Assembly: GCF_000377405.1 (NCBI RefSeq)
Contig: NZ_KB905021.1
Coordinates: 420,465-484,464 of the forward strand
From: Thioalkalivibrio sp. ALE31
GTDB lineage: Bacteria; Pseudomonadota; Gammaproteobacteria; Ectothiorhodospirales; Ectothiorhodospiraceae
DNA: 64,000 bases
Reading direction: 5' to 3'
Part shown: piece by piece, positions 40,289-50,421 of the stretch
Layout: every line of letters starts with the position of its first letter
Position numbering within the stretch: the stretch's first letter is position 1
Position numbers and translations under genes: made by a program
Notes under the pieces: model-generated
Seen by the model: the letters and a program-made list of their open reading frames with translations, nothing else
Told to the model about the DNA's origin: nothing
Databases searched by the model: none

Positions 40289-40990
40289 ATGCATGTACGC
40301 TGGATCATCGGGCTGGTGGCGATGGGGGTCATCCTGGCGCTGGCCATGTGGGTCTACTCCAACCCGGGTGGCATGCGCAGTCAGCAGTTCTCCGACCTTC
40401 CGTGGCAGATCGAGGTAGGGGATCGCCAGCGCACGCGGGTGCTGGGCATCGTGCTGGGCGAGACCACCATGGCCGACCTGATGGGCCGCCTGCCGGTGCC
40501 GGATATCCGCCTGTTCGTGGATGCCGACGGTTCGCGTTCGGTGGAGGCCTACTACGTGAACGCGCGCATTCCGCCGTTCGAGGCCAACCTGATCCTGCGC
40601 CCGGATCTGGATGAGGCGGCGCTGGACCGGATCGAGGCCGAGACGACGTCCGAGCGGCCCATGCCCAGCGGGGCCCGGCGCTACGGACTGAGCGACGACG
40701 CCCTGACATCGCTGGGCAACGTCCCGATCGTCGAGATGAGCTACATCCCGCGCGCCCACTGGACCGAGGACCTGATTACCCAGCGTTTTGGCGAGCCGCG
40801 CGAGCGCCTGCGCATGGACTCCGATCACAGCTACTGGCTCTACCCCGAGGACGGGCTGGCCATCCTGGTCCCGCGCCGCGGGCGTGTGCTGATGCACTAC
40901 GTGACCCAGGAGCGCTGGGGACAGACCGTGGAACGCCTGCGCGACGAAGGGCGCCGCCGCCTGGGCGAGGACTACGGGGATCATGAGTGA
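40289..40990 (+). CDS. single-pass membrane-anchored hypothetical protein
   Basis: A 233-residue protein with an N-terminal membrane helix (about residues 5-24, IIGLVAMGVILALAMWVY). The rest is a soluble domain, probably periplasmic, with SEMSYIPRAHWTEDLI-like and SYWLYPEDGLAILVPRRG segments that I cannot assign to a known fold. It overlaps ycgN-like gene by 8 bp, so the two are translated together. AAAGGGG precedes the ATG. Confidence 0.7.
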   Translation: MHVRWIIGLVAMGVILALAMWVYSNPGGMRSQQFSDLPWQIEVGDRQRTRVLGIVLGETTMADLMGRLPVPDIRLFVDADGSRSVEAYYVNARIPPFEANLILRPDLDEAALDRIEAETTSERPMPSGARRYGLSDDALTSLGNVPIVEMSYIPRAHWTEDLITQRFGEPRERLRMDSDHSYWLYPEDGLAILVPRRGRVLMHYVTQERWGQTVERLRDEGRRRLGEDYGDHE

Positions 40991-41495
40991 ATCGGCCGCG
41001 CCGGATGCCCGCCCGTTCTGGGAGCGCCCGCTCGAGACCCTGAGCCACGAAGAGTGGGAGGCCCTGTGCGACGGCTGCGGGCGCTGCTGCCTGCACAAGC
41101 TGGAAGACGAGGACTCGGGCGAGCTGGCCTTTACCTGGCTGGCCTGCGACCTGCTCGACTGCGAGACCGGTTTCTGCTCGGACTACGCCAACCGCCGGGA
41201 CTTCGTGCCGGACTGCATCCAGCTGACCCGAAAGGACCTGCCCCACTATCACTGGTTGCCGCCCACCTGTGCCTATCGCCTGCGTTTCGAGGGCCACCCG
41301 CTGCCGACCTGGCACCCTCTGCTGACGGGCGATCCGGAGACGGTCAAGCGCGCCCGCGTCTCGGTGGCCGGCCGGGTCATCCGCGAGTGTGATGCCCCCG
41401 ACCTCCCCCTGATCGACTACGTGGTCGACTGGCCCGGCCAGGTGCCGGAGTCCGCGCGCCTGTGGCGCCCGGTAGTGCGTTTCCCGCAGGAGTAG
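40983..41495 (+). CDS. YcgN family cysteine-cluster protein (UPF0260)
   Basis: A 170-residue protein with the YcgN cysteine pattern: CDGCGRCCLHKLED near residues 29-42, then CDLLDCETGFCSDY and CIQL. These eight or so cysteines form a likely metal or Fe-S cluster site, as in the CxxCxxCC group of zinc or iron cluster proteins. The gene is common in gammaproteobacteria and of unknown role. It overlaps the upstream gene by 8 bp and is followed 8 bp later by the GGCT-like gene. Confidence 0.88.
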   Translation: MSESAAPDARPFWERPLETLSHEEWEALCDGCGRCCLHKLEDEDSGELAFTWLACDLLDCETGFCSDYANRRDFVPDCIQLTRKDLPHYHWLPPTCAYRLRFEGHPLPTWHPLLTGDPETVKRARVSVAGRVIRECDAPDLPLIDYVVDWPGQVPESARLWRPVVRFPQE

Positions 41496-41503
41496 CCATC
41501 GGT

Positions 41504-41986
41504 ATGGCGGGATTCGTCGACCTGTTCGTGTACGGGACGCTGAAACAGGGCTTCGCCAACCACCGCGCGTTCTGCGCTCGGGCCCTCCGGATTCGCACCG
41601 CGACCATTGTCGGGTCGCTATATGACTTACCCGTGGGCTACCCCGCCGTGCAGATTGCCGCCGACAGCATTCTGCTGAAAGCCGGGCAGGACCCACTCCG
41701 TGACGCGGGGCGTCAGCGCCGCTTCCGGGGGCTCGCGCCATCAGCCCCGGATGCGGCGCAGGAGCTTGTGCACGGCGAGTGGATTCGCCTGCCCGACCCG
41801 CCGCGGGCCCTGCCGCGCGTCGACGCCCTGGAGGGTGTGCGCCCGGACGGCCGCGGGGAGTATCGCCGGGCCCTGGTGCCCGCCTGGACCGAGGATGGTC
41901 CCACGGCCCTCTGGGTCTACTGGATGCCGCGTCTGCCACCCGGTGCGCGCCATCTGGCGGACGGCATCTGGCCGGCGCGGTCCTGA
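41504..41986 (+). CDS. gamma-glutamylcyclotransferase-like protein
   Basis: A 160-residue protein of the GGCT-like (AIG2) fold. The substrate loop is LFVYGTLKQGFANH (the YGTL motif, residues 7-10), followed by GSLYDLPVGYPAV. VDALEGV holds the expected acidic residue. A segment (residues 68-85) is basic and longer than usual. Activity on gamma-glutamyl amines or peptides is possible but not shown. AGGAG lies 11 bp before the ATG. Confidence 0.82.
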   Translation: MAGFVDLFVYGTLKQGFANHRAFCARALRIRTATIVGSLYDLPVGYPAVQIAADSILLKAGQDPLRDAGRQRRFRGLAPSAPDAAQELVHGEWIRLPDPPRALPRVDALEGVRPDGRGEYRRALVPAWTEDGPTALWVYWMPRLPPGARHLADGIWPARS

Positions 41987-42004
41987 ACTGCATGGTTCAG
42001 CGGT

Positions 42005-42088
42005 GGTGATCCTGTAGCGGCCGCTCCACGATCCGCTGCGCTCATCGCATCCTGCGTGTTGTCCTTTGTGGCCTTCGTGGTGGACTAA
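42005..42088. repeat. partial copy of the CACCACGAAG palindrome family
   Basis: CCTGTAGCGGCC, then CTTTGTGGCCTTCGTGGTGG match the right half of the elements at 50171 and 60761 (CCTGTAGCGG and GTGGGCTTCGTGGTG). The recN stop codon is at its right end. Confidence 0.5.
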
Positions 42089-43746
42089 CCGGCGGAGGAC
42101 AGGAGTTCGCGGGCGTGGGTGCGGGTGGTCTCGGTGAGTTGGGTGCCGCCGATCAGGCGGGCCAGGGCCTCGACGCGGCGCTCGTCGTCCAGCGGCTGGA
42201 TGGCAGTGCGGGTGCCGTCCTTGCCGTGCGATTTCTGCACCTCCAGCTGCTGGTGGGCCTGGGCGGCGACCTGGGCCAGATGGGTCACGCACAGGACCTG
42301 ATGGCGCTCGCCCAGGGTGCGCAGCTTGCGCCCGACGACCTCGGCGACCGCGCCGCTGATGCCGCTGTCGACCTCGTCGAAGATCAGCGTGGGTACGGTC
42401 TGCTGCTGGCTGGCCAGCACCTGTAGCGCGAGCCCGATACGCGAGAGCTCGCCGCCGGAGGCGACCTTCGCCATCGGCTGCGGGGCGGAGCCGGGATTCG
42501 CGGCGACGCGGAACTCGATGTGATCCACACCGTGCGCCTGTGGCTTGTCGGCGGGCTCGATGGCGATCTCGAAGTGGCCGCCGGCCATGCCCAGCTCCTG
42601 CATGGTGTCGGTGACCGCCTGGCCGATGCGTTTGGCGGTCTGCTGGCGGGCCTTGCTCAGCGCCTTGGCAGCCGAGTCGAAGGCGGTACGGGTCTCCTGT
42701 TCGCGCGCCTCCAGGGCCTCGAGGGTCTGGTCGCCGTTCTCCAGGGCGTCCCGCTCGGTCTGCAGTTCGTCGTGCAGGCCCGGGAGGGCCTCGGGATCGA
42801 CCCGGTGCTTGCGCGCCAGGCGCAGGTACTCGCCGACGCGCTGGTCCAGCTCGGCCAGGCGTTCCGGGTCCAGTTCGATGCCGTCGGCCAGCCGACGCAG
42901 GGTGTCGCCGGCCTCAGTGATCTGGATGCGCGCGGACTCCAGCAGCTCCAGCGTCGGGTTCACCCGTTCGTCGTGCTGCGCGGCGTCCTGCAGCGCGTGC
43001 AGCACATGGCCGATCTGGGCATCGACGCCGGCGTCGTCCTCGATCTGCTGGCTGGCGGTCTGCAGCGCGCTCAGCACCTCGGTGCCGTGGGCGAGCTGGT
43101 TCTGCTCGGCCAGCAGTTGCGGGTATTCGTCCTGGACCGGGGCCAGTTCGGCCAGCTCGGTGGTCTGGAAACGCAGCAGGTCGAGGCGGTCGGAGGTGTC
43201 GGCCTGGTTCTCGCGGGCCTGCTCCAGCGCGCGGGCGGCCTCGCGCCAGGCCGTGTGGGCCTCGCGCACGTGGGAGACCCGGTCGCCTTCGAGGAAGCCG
43301 TCCAGCCAGAGGCGCTGGGTGTCGCGCTGCAATAGCTGCTGATGGGCGTGCTGGCCGTGGATGTCCACCAGCCACTCGCCCAATGTGCGCAGCTGGCCGA
43401 CCGCGACCGGTCGGCCGTTGATCCAGGCACGGCTCTTTCCCTGGCGGGTCAGGACCCGCCGCAGCAGCACCGCGTCGTCGTCGGGGTCCGCGAGGTCCTG
43501 TTCCGCCAGCCACGTGCCAGCCGGGCTCGTGTCGGTCAGGGCGAACTCCGCGGACAGGTCGGCCTGTTCGGCCCCCTCGCGCACCATGCCGGCGTCGGCG
43601 CGGTCGCCCAGCAGCTGGCCGATCACGTCGATCAGGATGGACTTGCCTGCCCCGGTCTCGCCGGTCAGGGCGCTCAGGCCCGTGTCCAGCTCCAGTTCCA
43701 GCTGGTCGATGATGGCGAAGTCGCGGATGCTGATCAGTCGCAGCAT
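42085..43746 (-). CDS. recN: DNA repair protein RecN
   Basis: A 553-residue SMC-like protein for repair of double-strand breaks. Walker A is GETGAGKSI near residue 32. A coiled-coil pair spans about residues 160-360, and the C-terminal half carries the signature ASGGELSRIGLALQVL and Walker B PTLIFDEVDSGISG. The length is normal. It lies 4 bp after nadK on the same strand. Confidence 0.96.
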   Translation of the reverse strand: MLRLISIRDFAIIDQLELELDTGLSALTGETGAGKSILIDVIGQLLGDRADAGMVREGAEQADLSAEFALTDTSPAGTWLAEQDLADPDDDAVLLRRVLTRQGKSRAWINGRPVAVGQLRTLGEWLVDIHGQHAHQQLLQRDTQRLWLDGFLEGDRVSHVREAHTAWREAARALEQARENQADTSDRLDLLRFQTTELAELAPVQDEYPQLLAEQNQLAHGTEVLSALQTASQQIEDDAGVDAQIGHVLHALQDAAQHDERVNPTLELLESARIQITEAGDTLRRLADGIELDPERLAELDQRVGEYLRLARKHRVDPEALPGLHDELQTERDALENGDQTLEALEAREQETRTAFDSAAKALSKARQQTAKRIGQAVTDTMQELGMAGGHFEIAIEPADKPQAHGVDHIEFRVAANPGSAPQPMAKVASGGELSRIGLALQVLASQQQTVPTLIFDEVDSGISGAVAEVVGRKLRTLGERHQVLCVTHLAQVAAQAHQQLEVQKSHGKDGTRTAIQPLDDERRVEALARLIGGTQLTETTRTHARELLSSAG

Positions 43747-43750
43747 GGGA

Positions 43751-44629
43751 TCAGGGCTGCTCGCCCCAGCGCAGCTTGGTTCGCAGCACGCGCAGGAAGT
43801 GATGTTCGCGGGGATGGATCAGGGTCAGGGCCTGTTCGCGACGGTGGATGCGGAGCAGGTCGCCCGGGGCGAAGTCCACGTTCTCCTGGCCATCCAGCGC
43901 GACCTGGGCCGGGGAACGGCTGCCACTGGACAGGCGGATCTCCACCGTGGAGCGGCCGCTGACCACCAGCGGGCGGTGGTTCAGGCTGTGCGGGCACACC
44001 GGGACCATGACCATCGCGTCCAGCTGCGGGGTCAGGATCGGCCCGCCGGCGGACAGGGCGTAGGCAGTGGAACCCGTGGGCGTGGCCACCACCAGGCCAT
44101 CGGCGCGCAGCCGGCCGACGTCCATGCCGTCGATCGCGGTGTCGAACTCGATGATGCGCACCACGCTCAGTACATGGACCACGACGTCGTTCAGCGCGAT
44201 CCCGTGGTGGATGGTGACCCCGTCGCGGATCAGCTCGGCCTCCAGCATCGCCCGCGGCTCGCGTTCGAAGGCCCCGTCCAGGACCTCGCCCAGTTCCTCC
44301 GGGGCGGTGTCCGGGGAGACATCCACGAGAAATCCCAGGCGACCCAGGTTGATCCCCAGCAGCGGCGTGTCGGCGTCGGCGACCTTGCGGGCGGTGGCCA
44401 GCAGGGTTCCGTCGCCGCCGATGACGATCAGCAGATCGACCGCGCTGGCCAGCTCCTCCAGCGGCAGGAGCCCGACCCGCTCCGGACGCTCGAAGCCGTC
44501 GATCTCCTGCTCCATGAAGACCTGGCGGCCGCGCTCCTGGAGCAGGCCGACCAGCGTGGCGACCAGCGGGGCGGTGCGCGAATCGCTGGTCTTGCCGACC
44601 AATCCGACCTTGTTGAAGTCTGGCATCAT
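43751..44629 (-). CDS. nadK: NAD kinase
   Basis: A 292-residue cytosolic kinase that makes NADP from NAD and ATP or polyphosphate. The nucleotide site is VIGGDGTLLATAR and the second motif is ATPTGSTAYALSAGGPI. Asp in GGDG is the catalytic base. Adjacent recN is the usual partner in gammaproteobacteria. The 285 bp palindromic element begins 47 bp upstream of the start, so the promoter is probably in or beside it. Confidence 0.96.
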   Translation of the reverse strand: MMPDFNKVGLVGKTSDSRTAPLVATLVGLLQERGRQVFMEQEIDGFERPERVGLLPLEELASAVDLLIVIGGDGTLLATARKVADADTPLLGINLGRLGFLVDVSPDTAPEELGEVLDGAFEREPRAMLEAELIRDGVTIHHGIALNDVVVHVLSVVRIIEFDTAIDGMDVGRLRADGLVVATPTGSTAYALSAGGPILTPQLDAMVMVPVCPHSLNHRPLVVSGRSTVEIRLSSGSRSPAQVALDGQENVDFAPGDLLRIHRREQALTLIHPREHHFLRVLRTKLRWGEQP

Positions 44630-44675
44630 GGCGGCATTATCCGGAAAAGGGACCGCGACTGCACCCGGGGTTTCC

Positions 44676-44960
44676 AGGGAAACACTGATGAATGTATGCG
44701 TTCGCGTTGGTGCCTCATGTTTTCCGAGATCAGGCGCGGTGCGCAGCCGGTAGTGGTTCTACCGGCCCGTTGTTGACTGATTCGGGCCGCAACGCAGGAT
44801 CGGGGAACATGAGGCGCCAACCCTGAAGGGGCTCGGCCGCTTTTGAGCGCGCACGGCGTTGCGGCTCCCTTGTGCAGAATGACTGCACGGCGGTCGCCGC
44901 GCCTTGTTCGCACGCAAAAGCGACTCGAGCGCGAACGCATACATTCATCAGTGTTTCCCT
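44676..44960. mobile_element. MITE-like element, 285 bp with 31 bp perfect terminal inverted repeats
   Basis: Left arm at 44676-44706 (AGGGAAACACTGATG...) and right arm at 44930-44960 are perfect complements over 31 bp. The interior aligns, in reverse orientation, along its full length with the element at 61481-61766 (shared GTGCAGTCATTCTGCAC, CGCGCCTTGTTCGCACGC, GATCCTGCGTTGCG). No transposase is encoded. It fills the nadK-hrcA gap. The arm sequences differ between the copies although each pair matches itself. Confidence 0.85.
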
Positions 44961-45029
44961 TGACCCGATTCCGGCACCATCCAAGACTGGTACCTTCTGG
45001 CACTCGACCGAGTGGAGCGCTGACGACCC

Positions 45030-46088
45030 ATGGAAAACGCTTTCATCAATCTGGACGCCAGGGCCCGTACCCTGTTGCGGACCCTGATCGAGAGCTACAT
45101 CCGGGACGGCCAGCCCGTCGGCTCGCGTACCCTGGCCCGCACCTCCGGGCTCAGCGTGAGCGCGGCCACTGTACGCAACGTGATGGCGGATCTCGAGGAC
45201 ATGGGCCTGATCCATTCGCCGCACACCTCGGCCGGGCGCATCCCGACGCCGGCCGGCTACCGGCTGTTCGTGGACAGCCTGCTGGAGGTGCGCAACCCCT
45301 CGCCGGAGGAGGTGCGCGCGATCCAGTCCGGCTTCGACCCGAATGCCAGTACCCAGGATCTGATGGACACCACCAGCAACTTGCTGTCGCGGGTGACGCG
45401 CATGGCCGGGATGGTGCGCCTGCCGCGGCATCGCAACGTCGCGCTGAGCCAGATCGAGTTTCTGCGCCTGGGCGAGGGACGCATCCTCGCGATCCTGGTC
45501 ATCGACGGCAAGGAGGTGCAGAACCGCGTGCTGGAGCTGGAGCGCGACTTCGGCCAGGACGAGCTGCAGCGCATGGCCAACTACCTGAACGCCCATCTGG
45601 CGGGCAAGAGCCTGCACGCCGTGCGAGCCGAGCTGCTGCGCGAGATGCGCGACGTGCGCGACGACCTGGACGCGATGATGCTGGCGGCGATCGATCTGGG
45701 CGAGAAGGCGGTCGGTGACGAGGACCCGGACGACGTGGTCGTGGCCGGCCAGACTCACCTGCTCGGCTACGAGGAGCTGGCGGACATGGAGCGCCTGCGG
45801 CAGCTGCTCGAGGCCTTCAACGAAAAGCAGGAGATCCTCGGGATTCTCGACCAGTGCATTCGCAGCGACCGCGTGCAGATCTTCATCGGCCGCGAGTCCG
45901 GACTGGACTGGTTCGAGAATTGCTCGGTGGTGACTGCGCCCTACAGTGTGGATGGCGAGGTGGTCGGCGTGCTGGGGGTCATCGGACCCACGCGCATGTC
46001 CTACGACCGGGTAATCCCGATCGTGGACGTGACCGCGCGTCTGCTCGGCTCGGCCCTGGGCGATCAGCCGCCGGGCGACCCGAAGTAG
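45030..46088 (+). CDS. hrcA: heat-inducible transcription repressor HrcA
   Basis: A 352-residue repressor that binds the CIRCE element of class I heat shock genes. The N-terminal winged helix includes YIRDGQPVGSRTLARTSGLS and VSAATVRNVMADLEDMGLI, followed by SPHTSAGRIPTPAGYR. The GAF-like C-terminal part ends in VVGVLGVIGPTRMSYDRVIP. It is first in hrcA-grpE-dnaK-dnaJ order. I see no CIRCE inverted repeat before hrcA, grpE or dnaK, so its target is probably elsewhere, such as groES. Confidence 0.96.
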   Translation: MENAFINLDARARTLLRTLIESYIRDGQPVGSRTLARTSGLSVSAATVRNVMADLEDMGLIHSPHTSAGRIPTPAGYRLFVDSLLEVRNPSPEEVRAIQSGFDPNASTQDLMDTTSNLLSRVTRMAGMVRLPRHRNVALSQIEFLRLGEGRILAILVIDGKEVQNRVLELERDFGQDELQRMANYLNAHLAGKSLHAVRAELLREMRDVRDDLDAMMLAAIDLGEKAVGDEDPDDVVVAGQTHLLGYEELADMERLRQLLEAFNEKQEILGILDQCIRSDRVQIFIGRESGLDWFENCSVVTAPYSVDGEVVGVLGVIGPTRMSYDRVIPIVDVTARLLGSALGDQPPGDPK

Positions 46089-46097
46089 CGGGTCGCC

Positions 46098-46122
46098 CTT
46101 GAAACCCGAACGGATGCCCCCA
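46098..46122 (+). promoter_or_regulatory. sigma-32 promoter of grpE
   Basis: CTTGAAA at 46098-46104 and CCCCA at 46118-46122, 13 bp apart, fit the sigma-32 (RpoH) consensus. It lies just after hrcA and about 88 bp before the grpE start. Confidence 0.85.
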
Positions 46123-46209
46123 CAGTCTCCGTAGTCAACCCGAATACCCCCGCCTGCCGGCTGGCGACCCGGCGGGCGGTTTCACTTTTCATTGATTCGC
46201 GAGGCCAGC

Positions 46210-46794
46210 ATGTCGGAACAGCGGGAACCCCAGGAACAACCGGAAGAGCTCGAGACCGGGAACGAGGCGGCCCCCGAGGCCGATGGCGACCACCCCGGCG
46301 AGGGCGATACCGAGGCACGGCTGCAGGAGCTCGAGGCCCTGGCCGAGGAACGGCGTGACCAGGCCCTGCGCGCCCAGGCGGAACTGGAGAACCAGCGCCG
46401 GCGCTTCGAGCGCGAGCTGGAGAACGCGCACAAATACGCGATGGAAAAGTTCGCCTCCGAGATGCTGGAGGTCGGCGACTCGCTGGAGATGGGGCTGAAG
46501 GCGGCCCGCGAGACCCAGGATGTCGAGCGCATCATCGAGGGGGCCGAGCTGACCCTGAAGAACCTGACCAAGGTCTTCGACAAGTTCGGCATCCAGGCCG
46601 AGGACCCGACCGGCCAGCGCTTCGACCCGGAGCGCCATCAGGCGATGTCCATGCAGGAAGACCCGGAGCACCCGCCGAACACGGTGGTGGCGACCATGCA
46701 GAAGGGCTACATGCTGCAGGACCGCGTACTGCGCCCGGCCATGGTGGTGGTCTCCAAGGCACCGAGCTCGCCGAACATCGACGAGAGCGCCTGA
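46210..46794 (+). CDS. grpE: nucleotide exchange factor GrpE
   Basis: A 194-residue exchange factor that releases ADP from DnaK. An acidic disordered N-terminus (residues 1-45) leads to a long helix (ENQRRRFERELENAHKYAMEKFASEM), then the beta-wing domain with PGTVV-type sequence NTVVATMQKGYMLQDRVLRPAMVVV. MSEQREP is chosen as the start because it lies after the sigma-32 promoter. Fixed order grpE-dnaK-dnaJ. Confidence 0.95.
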   Translation: MSEQREPQEQPEELETGNEAAPEADGDHPGEGDTEARLQELEALAEERRDQALRAQAELENQRRRFERELENAHKYAMEKFASEMLEVGDSLEMGLKAARETQDVERIIEGAELTLKNLTKVFDKFGIQAEDPTGQRFDPERHQAMSMQEDPEHPPNTVVATMQKGYMLQDRVLRPAMVVVSKAPSSPNIDESA

Positions 46795-46835
46795 CCCGAC
46801 CGCCCGGGCCGATCAGGGGTGTTAGGAATCCGCCC

Positions 46836-46864
46836 CTTGAAAACCCGGCCCGGGGCCCCAGATT
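46836..46864 (+). promoter_or_regulatory. sigma-32 promoter of dnaK
   Basis: CTTGAAA at 46836-46842 and CCCCAGATT at 46856-46864, with a 13 bp spacer. It is about 65 bp before the dnaK start. Confidence 0.85.
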
Positions 46865-46929
46865 CCCGTACAAGTTGGCAGAGAACGACGCTCTGCAGCG
46901 CCACTTTTTCGCATCAGGAGATTTCAATC

Positions 46930-48861
<1,932 letters not shown>

Positions 48862-48866
48862 TGCCC

Positions 48867-48894
48867 GTCCGGCGGCGCCTTGGCGCCGCCGGAC
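48867..48894 (+). other. perfect GC-rich stem-loop between dnaK and dnaJ
   Basis: GTCCGGCGGCGCC and GGCGCCGCCGGAC form a perfect 13 bp stem with a 2-base centre, 5 bp after the dnaK stop. No T-run follows. It may slow RNA decay or cut transcription so that dnaK outnumbers dnaJ. Confidence 0.7.
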
Positions 48895-48988
48895 TTCGAC
48901 CACACGCCACGCCCGGGGTACACGGTACCTCCGGGCGTTTGCGTGAAGGCACTCCGCGTTCGCGCGAACGATCTACCTGGAAATGACC

Positions 48989-50131
48989 ATGTCACAACGC
49001 GACTATTACGAGGTGCTGGGCGTCGCCAAGGACGCCTCGGCCGCCGATATCAAGAAGGCCTTTCGCCGCCTGGCAATGAAGTACCACCCCGACCGCAATC
49101 CGGGGGACGAGGAGGCCGAGGCCAAGTTCAAGGAGGCGCGCGCCGCCTACGACGTCCTCAGCGACGATCAGAAGCGTGCGGCCTACGACCGCTATGGCCA
49201 TGCCGGCGTGGACGGTTCGGCCGGCGGCTTCGGCGGCGGGGCCGGGGCCTCCAACTTCAGCGACATCTTCGAGGATATCTTTGGCGATATCTTCGGGGGT
49301 GGTGGAGGCGGCCGCGGTCAGCGCGCCTACCGGGGCTCCGACCTGCAGTACAACCTGGACCTGACGCTCGAGGAAGCCGTGTTCGGCACCGAGGTCAAGA
49401 TTCGCATCCCGACCACGGTGTCCTGCGAGGCCTGCGACGGCTCCGGCGCCGAACCGGGGACCTCGCCGGAGACCTGCCCGACCTGCAACGGGGTCGGGCA
49501 GGTACGCATCCAGCAGGGCTTCTTCTCGGTGCAGCAGACCTGCCCGCGCTGCGAGGGCTCCGGCAAGATCGTCTCCAGCCCCTGCAAGTCCTGCCACGGC
49601 AAGGGTCGGGTGCAGGAGCAGAACACGCTGGACGTGAAGATCCCGGCCGGTGTGGACTCGGGCGATCGCATCCGTCTGGCCGGCCAGGGCGAGGCCGGCA
49701 TGAATGGCGGTCCGCCGGGTGATCTCTACGTGCAGGTGCGGGTGAAGCCGCACAAGCTGTTCCGGCGCGAGGGCTCGGACCTGCACTGCGAGGTGCCGGT
49801 GTCGTTCGCGACCGCCGCCCTTGGCGGCGAGCTGGAGGTCCCGTCGCTGGACGGCCGGGTCAAGCTGAAGGTCCCCGCGGAGACGCAGACCGGCAAGCAG
49901 TTCCGGGTCAGCGGCAAGGGCGTGAAGTCGGTGCACGGCGGTGCCGTCGGCGACCTGATCTGCCGCGTGGTGGTGGAGACGCCGATCAACCTGACCAAGG
50001 AGCAGAAGCAGCTCCTGCGCCAGTTCGAGGAATCCACTCAGGCCGGTGGGACCAAGCACAGTCCGCAGGCGCAGTCCTGGGTGGACGGGGTGAAGGGCTT
50101 CTTCGAGGACCTGAACTTCTGGTCCAAGTAA
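48989..50131 (+). CDS. dnaJ: co-chaperone DnaJ (Hsp40)
   Basis: A 380-residue co-chaperone that activates DnaK ATPase. The J-domain is residues 1-70 with [11 protein letters not shown] and the HPD motif in KYHPDRNPG. Then a Gly-Phe-rich stretch (about 75-115), four zinc-binding repeats ([32 protein letters not shown]) and the C-terminal peptide-binding domains. ATG 48989 gives MSQRDYYEV as in other DnaJ; ATG 48983 lies two codons earlier. Confidence 0.98.
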   Translation: MSQRDYYEVLGVAKDASAADIKKAFRRLAMKYHPDRNPGDEEAEAKFKEARAAYDVLSDDQKRAAYDRYGHAGVDGSAGGFGGGAGASNFSDIFEDIFGDIFGGGGGGRGQRAYRGSDLQYNLDLTLEEAVFGTEVKIRIPTTVSCEACDGSGAEPGTSPETCPTCNGVGQVRIQQGFFSVQQTCPRCEGSGKIVSSPCKSCHGKGRVQEQNTLDVKIPAGVDSGDRIRLAGQGEAGMNGGPPGDLYVQVRVKPHKLFRREGSDLHCEVPVSFATAALGGELEVPSLDGRVKLKVPAETQTGKQFRVSGKGVKSVHGGAVGDLICRVVVETPINLTKEQKQLLRQFEESTQAGGTKHSPQAQSWVDGVKGFFEDLNFWSK

Positions 50132-50170
50132 CCCGGCCATAGTCGTGCCGGGGACCACTCGTGTTTATTG

Positions 50171-50395
50171 CACCACAGAGTGCACAGAGGCCACGGAGAA
50201 AAAACGGGCAAGGGCAAGGGCGATTTACAGGAAGTTTGGAAGACAGAAAGATTTTTTGGGTGAAGGGATGGACCGTTGACCGCCGCGTGGCACGGCACCG
50301 ATAGTGCCCACGCAACCGCCCACATCATCCCTCTTCCGATCTTCCCGTCTTCCTGTAGACCGCTTTTCTCCGTGTTCTCTGTGCGCTCTGTGGTG
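50171..50395. repeat. long palindromic element, copy 1 of the CACCACGAAG family
   Basis: About 225 bp between dnaJ and the FimX-like gene. The left arm CACCACAGAGTGCACAGAGG... at 50171-50204 pairs with the right arm at 50364-50395 (CTCTGTGCGCTCTGTGGTG). Inner boxes ACAGGAAG (50227) and CTTCCTGT (50349) are complementary. Its arm reads ACAGAG where the other copies read ACGAAG, and both arms have changed together. Confidence 0.75.
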
Positions 50396-50421
50396 AAAAA
50401 TGGGGTGCGGGCGCGCGGGGC

